Part shown: positions 59,501 through 64,000 of the stretch, piece after piece
Numbering within the stretch: the first letter of the stretch is position 1
Layout of the letters: every line of letters begins with the position of its first letter
Source: Scolanthus callimorphus
Taxonomy: Eukaryota; Cnidaria; Anthozoa; Actiniaria; Edwardsiidae
Length of the DNA stretch: 64,000 nucleotides
Reading direction: 5' to 3'
Assembly (NCBI GenBank): GCA_033964015.1
Contig: CM066916.1
Span: 8,906,501-8,970,500, forward strand
Position numbers and translations under genes: made by a program
Notes under the pieces: generated by a model
What the model was told of the DNA's origin: nothing
The model's database searches: none
Seen by the model: only the letters and a program-made list of their open reading frames with translations

Positions 59501-62500
59501 TAGAGCGCCAGAGGAGCAAAGTAACGTAATAGTCATGACCTGGCACCGCAAAATTAGTTATTTGAATTCATGTTACTGTATTTACTTTAGATAACGACGA
59601 TAATAACGACGACCGATTACCGATAACTTATTATGTTCAAATGCACTAGTAAATCAAGCAGTAAACCGACCTTTCTAACATTTCGGCGGGTCCTTGGTCC
59701 ATGCCGATTGCGTCTCGCTCCGCCGCTACCGAGTCCAAGAAAATATTTTCCCAGAAGTCCATGTTGTCCCAGAGAGACGAGCGCTCTCGTACCAGTCCCT
59801 CGAACAGGTAACGTCTCCCCGTGCTGGTCCTCTCGGCATCTTCGCCTTCGATCGGGAAAATATCGCCGTTATAATACCTGAAAATAGACAACACAAGACC
59901 GTGTTGGTACAAGGGACACGGCCACAGATAAATAAGACTTGAAACTAGTGAAGTAATACTTTCAAGATGATAGGGTGGACATTTGAGATCATTTTGACGA
60001 GGGATTGCAAAGATATTCGCGGATAATAATTACTGCTTTCTTTGAAGGCTGGTGTCAAACCCATTGAACATTTGACTCAACATCATCCAACATTTGTGAA
60101 TGATACGAACGATACTCACAGACTTAATAATCTTGTCCAGACTCAACTAGACTAAATGTCTTAGCCTTTTTACAAACACGTGCGACAAACATGTGCCTAC
60201 AACTTACACTTTTTGCCGAAGATGAAAACGTAGTATAGGAAGACTTAACAACAAAATGCGCGCATACGAGGAACAAACATTACCTGTAACCCTTGCTAAG
60301 ATTGCGGTACTTACAGACTGAATAATCTCGTCCAGACTAAACTAGACCAAATGTCTTGGCCTTTTACAAACATGTGCGACAAACATACACTTTTTGCCGA
60401 AGATGCAAACGTAGTATCGGAAGCGCACATACGAGGGTACACACATTACCTGTAACCCTTGCTAAGATTGCTTTTCTTCAGTAGGGGATTTGGAGGTAGG
60501 CTGATGGCGGACTGGTTTGTTGAGTCCAGAGAGCTCCTCCTCGACCCGGTATCACTCAGCTTCATATGCGCGAGGGTGGGACTCTTAGATCGCTCCTTCT
60601 TTTGCTCCGCATCCCTGACGGAAGGAAATGGAAAAGCAGGTTTATAAAACGGTGATGAGAGTTGATGAGAGCTAATGAGAGTTCCAACTATCATCCACAA
60701 CTATCTACTCTCACTAGAAGCGATTAAACGGTGATGAGAGTCAGCCGGAAGTGCGTGAGTACTAGTACCCAGTTCCTTTCCGCGGAGAAAAGCCTGTAGT
60801 TCTTTGGAACCAAATGAGCCTGCAGTTCTTTCGGAGGAAATTCTCATCAACTCTCATCCACGCGATCAAACGGTAAATAACCCTCATCGACTCTCATGAA
60901 AAATTTGGACATGTTCAAAGTGCACGAGAGCGGATGGGAGTGAATGAGAGTCGATGAGAGTTCACGATCAAACGGGAAAAATCTAATCAGCTCTCATTAG
61001 CTCTCACCAACGCTCATCACCGTTTGATCGCGCCTTTAGGTGGTATAGGAATATCACAGAGTGTCAGTAGAGAATCAACAGTAGACACGCTGACAGAATT
61101 CTAGCCTCAATTCTCGACTCAAAAATCCAGATGGCACCCATTCAGCAAACGGACCGGGTTTTACGCGATGTAAAAACACTAACCACCTGCGTGCAAGCAG
61201 ACTAATCCCCTCTTAACATAAAGGAAAAAAACAAATCCCCAAAGGATCCTAAAGATTGTTCTACGTTGTACCGAAACTTTTTCCGCGATAAATCTTCTCA
61301 AATATCCCGGGAATACCCTTCCATAGGGATTGATTGCTTCCAAAACGTGGGTCTTGAGTCTTGCCGAGTGACGACTGAGCTGGCGTCAAGACCCAAGATC
61401 CACGTTTTGGAAGGGTACGGGTATTCCCCAGCTGGTGACAAGTGTAGAAAACCATCAAAAAGCCATTCCCTCGTTTTTGATAACGTTTGGTCGCCAAGGT
61501 TTATATTTTTAGCCTCCAGGACCAAAGCTTTTCCTTCAAGTTCAAACTCAAATGTAACATGATACAATTTCTGCGTCGAGCGACATGCCATACCTGCGTA
61601 TACGGTTCTTGGTCTCGTGGTCCGAAGACAAGGTGCGTGACAGCTTGGTGTCACGCGTCCAGATCTTCTTCTTGTTGTTCAGCATCATTGGCGTGATGTC
61701 GCTGTTAGCGCGGTGCATAGGTGCTGGACGAGGGGGGTCGTCACTACGTCGGCTTGACGGCATCATGACGGTCTCGATCTCGCTACCGCCATGACCGCTG
61801 TCTCGATCGCTCTCTCCGTTGGCGTAAGCACGGCGCCTGCTACCAGCTGTATACAAGCAGAAGGTATGTATTGATAAACAAGCACACAACTGGCGCACGG
61901 AGAAAGGGCAAGTGTGAAGTAGTTAGCCCGGATAGAAATAAAGGCGTCCGCGAGCCTTCTCTTCACGTGTCGAAGAGCAAGGATAACATTTCTTCCGTTT
62001 TCGCTGAGGCCGTTTACACGAACGAAAATTTGACCGGCTAACCGCTTGAATCTTTGAATGGAAAAATTCGACCAATTGTGGCCGGGCAGTGCTTATTGCA
62101 AAAGGGCAGTCCTGGACAATACTGAAAACATTTTTTTGTTCTGTATCATAGCAGGTTCACTTGCAGTTAGAAGAAAAAAAGGTCAAACGTTGCCATCACA
62201 AAGTCCAGGCGGGCCCAAGCAGGGAATATGTTTATGTCAGAAATATGGCTTTCACATCACATCCCCTGGGCATTAAGTCGACTACTTCCCTGGTCCTCAG
62301 GTACAACGGCTTCCTGGTCCTTAGGTAGACCAGTCCCCTGGTCCTTAGTTACACTAGCCCCATGTTCCTCGGGGGTCGACTGGTCTCCTGGTCATTAAAT
62401 AGACTGGTTTCTTGGTCCTTAGTAAGTACTGTCCCCTTGTCATTAGATAGTCCAGTTTCTTGGGTAGAATGATCCCATGGTCCTTAGGTAGACTGGTCCC

Positions 62501-62894
62501 CTGACTTCAGAAAGACTGGTCCCCTGTCATACCCTTGTGGGGACTGGTCACTTGGTCGTTAAAAAATGCCATACCCTCATTCCAAAAGCTGATCACACAC
62601 ATTTTTATCTTACCTATGTCTTGAACAGAAGACGGCCAAGAACGCAAGGAGGTTGAATCACTAGAGTGGTCAGACAGGTTTGACAGGCTGTCACTGGCAG
62701 ATATCACCGACAGCTCATCGTCATCTCTCTGTTTCGCTGCCTCTTCGCGAATATCTCGCCCATAGTAATGAGTATGGATGATTTCCAGAAACTTGAAGGC
62801 GGACGCCATGCCACCTATCCCATGATTCAACACGGACGTCTCGTATCCAGAAACCACCGCACGCAGGATCTCGAGAATGCCTTTGTAGACATTC
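53441..62894 (-). CDS. MADD: MADD/DENN Rab3 exchange factor, C-terminal 13 exons (partial gene)
   Basis: MADD is a cytosolic DENN-domain protein that exchanges GDP for GTP on Rab3/Rab27 and binds TNF receptor 1 through a death-domain-like region (family knowledge). Here only the C-terminal half is present. Exons on the minus strand, in order: 62894-62614, 61846-61594, 60614-60450, 59877-59671, 59257-59041, 58051-57944, 57522-57358, 57153-57081, 55878-55848, 55629-55555, 55347-55278, 55193-55147, 53520-53441. Diagnostic blocks are [57 protein letters not shown] and [11 protein letters not shown]. Splice phases agree through the first eight exons. Exon 9 is one base short of the conserved frame, and exon 13 appears one base short at its 5' edge. 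Upstream exons with the DENN domain are not in the window. Family identity is very secure; exact edges were judged by eye from GT/AG and homology. Confidence 0.93.
54146..54332. repeat. Long hairpin with TCGCCTGCGGCT loop, MADD intron 12
   Basis: AAGTACTTTCCGCTTGCTCT, GTTTCTTACAAACACTCGGG and AACTTGAAAGACAC pair with inverses to the right of the apex TCGCCTGCGGCTC. Confidence 0.82.
55147..55193 (-). CDS. MADD: MADD exon
   Basis: The 47-bp exon encodes [16 protein letters not shown], corresponding to VPEIKEVVSHKYKTPM in vertebrate MADD. It leaves in phase 0. Confidence 0.92.
55278..55347 (-). CDS. MADD: MADD exon
   Basis: The 70-bp exon encodes [20 protein letters not shown] and then DEF. 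The family sequence is [20 protein letters not shown] then EEF. It leaves in phase 1. Confidence 0.93.
55555..55629 (-). CDS. MADD: MADD exon
   Basis: The 75-bp exon encodes [19 protein letters not shown], matching [18 protein letters not shown] of MADD. Phase 0 to 0, donor GTAAGA. Confidence 0.94.
55848..55878 (-). CDS. MADD: MADD micro-exon with one-base deficit
   Basis: The exon is 31 bp. The conserved peptide is GPELGGEFPVQ in vertebrates. Here the bases give GPQLGG in one frame and EFPIQ only after adding one base in a G run that reads GGG where GGGG is expected. Correcting it would make 32 bp and restore phase 0 into the next exon. Confidence 0.8.
55950..56060. mobile_element. Degenerate G-rich MITE fragment
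   Basis: AGCTTAGGGTATAAAAAAT and CTTTTAGGGGTGTCGG resemble the family interior; the terminal G run is lost. It is in a MADD intron. Confidence 0.45.
57081..57153 (-). CDS. MADD: MADD exon
   Basis: The 73-bp exon encodes [20 protein letters not shown], homologous to [20 protein letters not shown] of vertebrate MADD. It ends in phase 1. Confidence 0.93.
57208..57250. repeat. Partial duplicate of a MADD exon end
   Basis: CACCTTTTTAGTGCA.AATTTGCTGAGCAAA then TCCTCGC repeats the last bases and donor of exon 57358-57522. Confidence 0.72.
57358..57522 (-). CDS. MADD: MADD exon: WWYEK block
   Basis: The 165-bp exon encodes [36 protein letters not shown] and a FCTKK end. It is a near-exact family match. 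The end of this exon is partly duplicated in the following intron at about 57208-57250. Confidence 0.96.
57944..58051 (-). CDS. MADD: MADD exon
   Basis: The exon is 108 bp, phase 0 to 0. It encodes [20 protein letters not shown] and then DVFFME, matching MADD's GSRHMKKQTFVVHAG and GDIFFMEV block. Acceptor TTTTAG, donor GTAAGG. Confidence 0.95.
58870..59010. repeat. Foldback in MADD intron, next to the [11 protein letters not shown] exon
   Basis: GAAGTGTTCGGATTTCCCAT and the inverse ATGTGAATTCCGAACACTTC pair; GGGAAATTCAGC and GCTTAATTTCGC near the ends pair more weakly. Confidence 0.6.
59041..59257 (-). CDS. MADD: MADD exon: death-domain-like helices
   Basis: The 217-bp exon encodes [20 protein letters not shown], then [16 protein letters not shown] and [11 protein letters not shown]. 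It is one of the best conserved MADD segments (human: RLEDDEDRLLATLLHNL, then VRRLMGKSHIGL). It leaves in phase 0. Confidence 0.95.
59671..59877 (-). CDS. MADD: MADD exon: start of death-domain-like region
   Basis: The 207-bp exon encodes [20 protein letters not shown] and then [19 protein letters not shown]. This aligns closely with vertebrate MADD, where the segment reads YEGLLGKERSTLWDQ and later GMDQGPQEM. The acceptor is TTTTCAG and the donor GTCGGT. Confidence 0.95.
60115..60474. repeat. Tandem duplication that includes a MADD exon tail
   Basis: 60115-60309 and 60310-60474 are imperfect copies (ACACTTTTTGCCGAAGATG, CATTACCTGTAACCCTTGCT). The right copy overlaps the real end and donor of exon 60450-60614; the left copy carries a second, intronic version. 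Confidence 0.82.
60450..60614 (-). CDS. MADD: MADD exon: linker with basic/Ser-rich stretch
   Basis: The exon is 165 bp and encodes a [12 protein letters not shown] stretch, [16 protein letters not shown] and a [10 protein letters not shown] end. It joins the flanking exons without a frame break. Its last bases and donor are duplicated within the next intron at about 60283-60309. Confidence 0.85.
60640..61036. mobile_element. Element built from GATGAGAG words
   Basis: The ends include AAACGGTGATGAGAGT and the inverse CTCATCACCGTTTGATCG. Interior words TGATGAGAG, CTCTCATC and ATCAAACGG occur in both orientations. In a MADD intron. Confidence 0.6.
61115..61206. mobile_element. Half copy of the CGCGATAAAAAC MITE
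   Basis: GGACCGGGTTTTACGCGATG, AAAAACACTAACCACC and GCAAGCAGACTA match the right arm; the left arm is missing. It is in a MADD intron. Confidence 0.6.
61594..61846 (-). CDS. MADD: MADD exon: Ser/Arg-rich linker
   Basis: This exon continues the frame (phase 1 in, phase 2 out, 253 bp). It encodes a charged, probably disordered linker with [18 protein letters not shown] and [16 protein letters not shown]. Such linkers are heavily alternatively spliced and phosphorylated in vertebrate MADD (family knowledge). The donor is CAG|GTATGG. Confidence 0.85.
62278..62560 (+). repeat. ~30-bp minisatellite (CTGGTCCTTAGGTAGACTGG)
   Basis: About nine degenerate units. It lies just downstream of the first MADD exon of the window on the minus strand. 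Confidence 0.8.
62614..62894 (-). CDS. MADD: MADD exon: post-DENN segment (first MADD exon in window)
   Basis: The exon encodes a segment beginning [18 protein letters not shown], followed by [15 protein letters not shown] and a THYYGRDI stretch, all characteristic of MADD downstream of its DENN module. A low-complexity Ser/Asp tail follows ([14 protein letters not shown]). The acceptor is TTTCCAG and the donor GTAAGA. The exon is 281 bp and enters and leaves in phase 1. Confidence 0.92.
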
Positions 62895-63196
62895 CTGGAA
62901 ATACGCTATATGACAAAAAGGTTGAAAAAATGAGTAATGAGAAAAAGAACCTCGAAAGGGACAGGTAGTAGCCAAGAAAAGAAATCGTCCCGTTCAAAGA
63001 GCACGAAAGAGGAAGAATAAATGTAATGGCTGAAGGAGAAAAATGTTTTGATTTAGTTTCATTTAGGCAAAAAAAAAAATGACTATATGTGATATATTTT
63101 TGGGTTTAAATGGTGTTAGATTTAACAGACGTGCTTTTAATACAAGAGTCATTATACAAGTATTTTTGGGTGTGATCTACTAAACATCAGGGAAAT

Positions 63197-63421
63197 CAAT
63201 CTCGTACCCAGAGCCCGTCATCTTTTGGCCAGCGACAAGATTCAGGGCTCTGGGATAATCGATTTTTTTAAACTCAGATTCTGGGTTGCCGGTTTGAAAG
63301 TTCGTTATGTTTTCTGTATGATCTTGATCTATCACGCATGTTCACAAATCGGATTACCCAGAGCTTCGAATCGTGTCGCTGGCCAAAAGATGCCAAAAGA
63401 CGGGCTCTTGGTACAAGATTG
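63197..63421. mobile_element. Foldback element, copy 2
   Basis: Same arms as the 46-kb copy. CAGGGAAAT lies on the left (63188-63196) and CAGGAAAT on the right (63422-63429), a 9-bp duplication with one G missing on one side. Confidence 0.8.
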
Positions 63422-63549
63422 CAGGAAATTGTCAAGCATTTAACTCGCAGATTGACGACATTTATAAGTCGGTCCTCGCTCGCAAAAAAGGGTGTTCTCT
63501 CAAAAGAATGGACAAAAGGGGAAAGGGGGGGGGGGGAGTTCTTTGTTAA

Positions 63550-63776
63550 AGATGCTCACTCAGCCGCCATTTTGTCAGCCTAGCAACATACCGAGTCAGA
63601 GAAAGCATCCATTTCCATCGGCTGACTTAGAGAATTTAGTGCAATATTTGCGATTGAATTCAATAAATAAAGCATTAAATTTTGTAGTTCATTATTTAGA
63701 GACTTCTATACGTAATTCGTCGTTTTTAAAAAATCGCATATAAACAATACCAGAGGAGCGGCTGAGTGGGAGTTTT
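63550..63776. mobile_element. TTAA-flanked MITE, copy 6
   Basis: TTAA precedes AGATGCTCACTCAGCCGCC. The interior GAGAAAGCATCCATTTCC is conserved. The right end CGGCTGAGTGGGAGTTTT lacks a clean TTAA. Probably in a MADD intron. Confidence 0.7.
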
Positions 63777-64000
63777 CAAACCGCCAACCACCATCCTTTG
63801 CGCGCCGTTGTACATTTTCTCAAATATAAACAGTAGATGTTACTTGTAGCGATACTCGACACAATCTGTTTTAATCATGCCATTTTATGAAGTTTTTTTC
63901 AGAGAGTCTAACTATTTTCCATCCAAGTTCTTGCGACATTTCTTTAAAAAAGTGCAGCATCAGCCATTCAATTAAAAACACAAGCTCGCAAAGGATGACG

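Larger units (their letters stand above)
62895..64000. other. MADD intron, right edge
   Basis: No MADD exon was recognised. It contains a foldback element and a TTAA-type MITE. Confidence 0.55.

Overview
The window looks like nuclear DNA of an invertebrate animal, most likely a cnidarian such as a coral or sea anemone. This is inferred from gene content, short phase-conserved exons in long repeat-filled introns, and dense small inverted-repeat transposons. All recognisable host genes lie on the minus strand. No bacterial gene layout, rRNA gene or CRISPR array is visible.

Right part (53.4-62.9 kb): the last 13 exons of a MADD/DENN (Rab3 GDP-GTP exchange factor) gene. They cover the conserved segment around 'GGMASAF', the death-domain-like region, the 'WWYEK' block and the stop codon. 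The N-terminal DENN domain would lie beyond the right edge.

Left and centre: downstream of MADD are three tandem paralogues of a small (about 370-residue, three-domain) gelsolin/severin-like actin-severing protein. Copy C (39.2-49.7 kb) has 13 recognisable exons. Copy B (22.4-32.2 kb) has eight. Copy A (1.0-9.8 kb) has five and runs off the left edge. Homologous exons keep the same intron positions and phases, so the copies arose by duplication of the whole gene. Several exons carry one-base indels, often the loss of one G from a G run, and the MADD gene shows the same lesion. This points at least partly to base-level assembly error rather than only pseudogene decay.

Between and inside the genes the DNA is largely mobile and repetitive. 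At least four short inverted-repeat families are visible. One is G-rich and hAT-like with 8-bp target duplications. One sits in TTAA sites like piggyBac elements. Two have 9-bp target duplications like Mutator elements. There are also larger foldback elements (1.2-3.0, 5.5-6.5, 34.8-38.0 and 38.3-39.1 kb), tRNA-derived SINE-like pieces, two LINE 3' ends, and a 2.4-kb minisatellite with a 51-bp unit inside an intron of gelsolin copy B. Homopolymer G/C tracts of 15-35 bases recur at element ends.

No novel multi-gene system was found. The most checkable points are the tandem gelsolin array with its indels, the nested transposon insertions with intact target duplications, hairpins that share an apical loop motif, and duplicated exon tails carrying decoy 5' splice sites in MADD introns.
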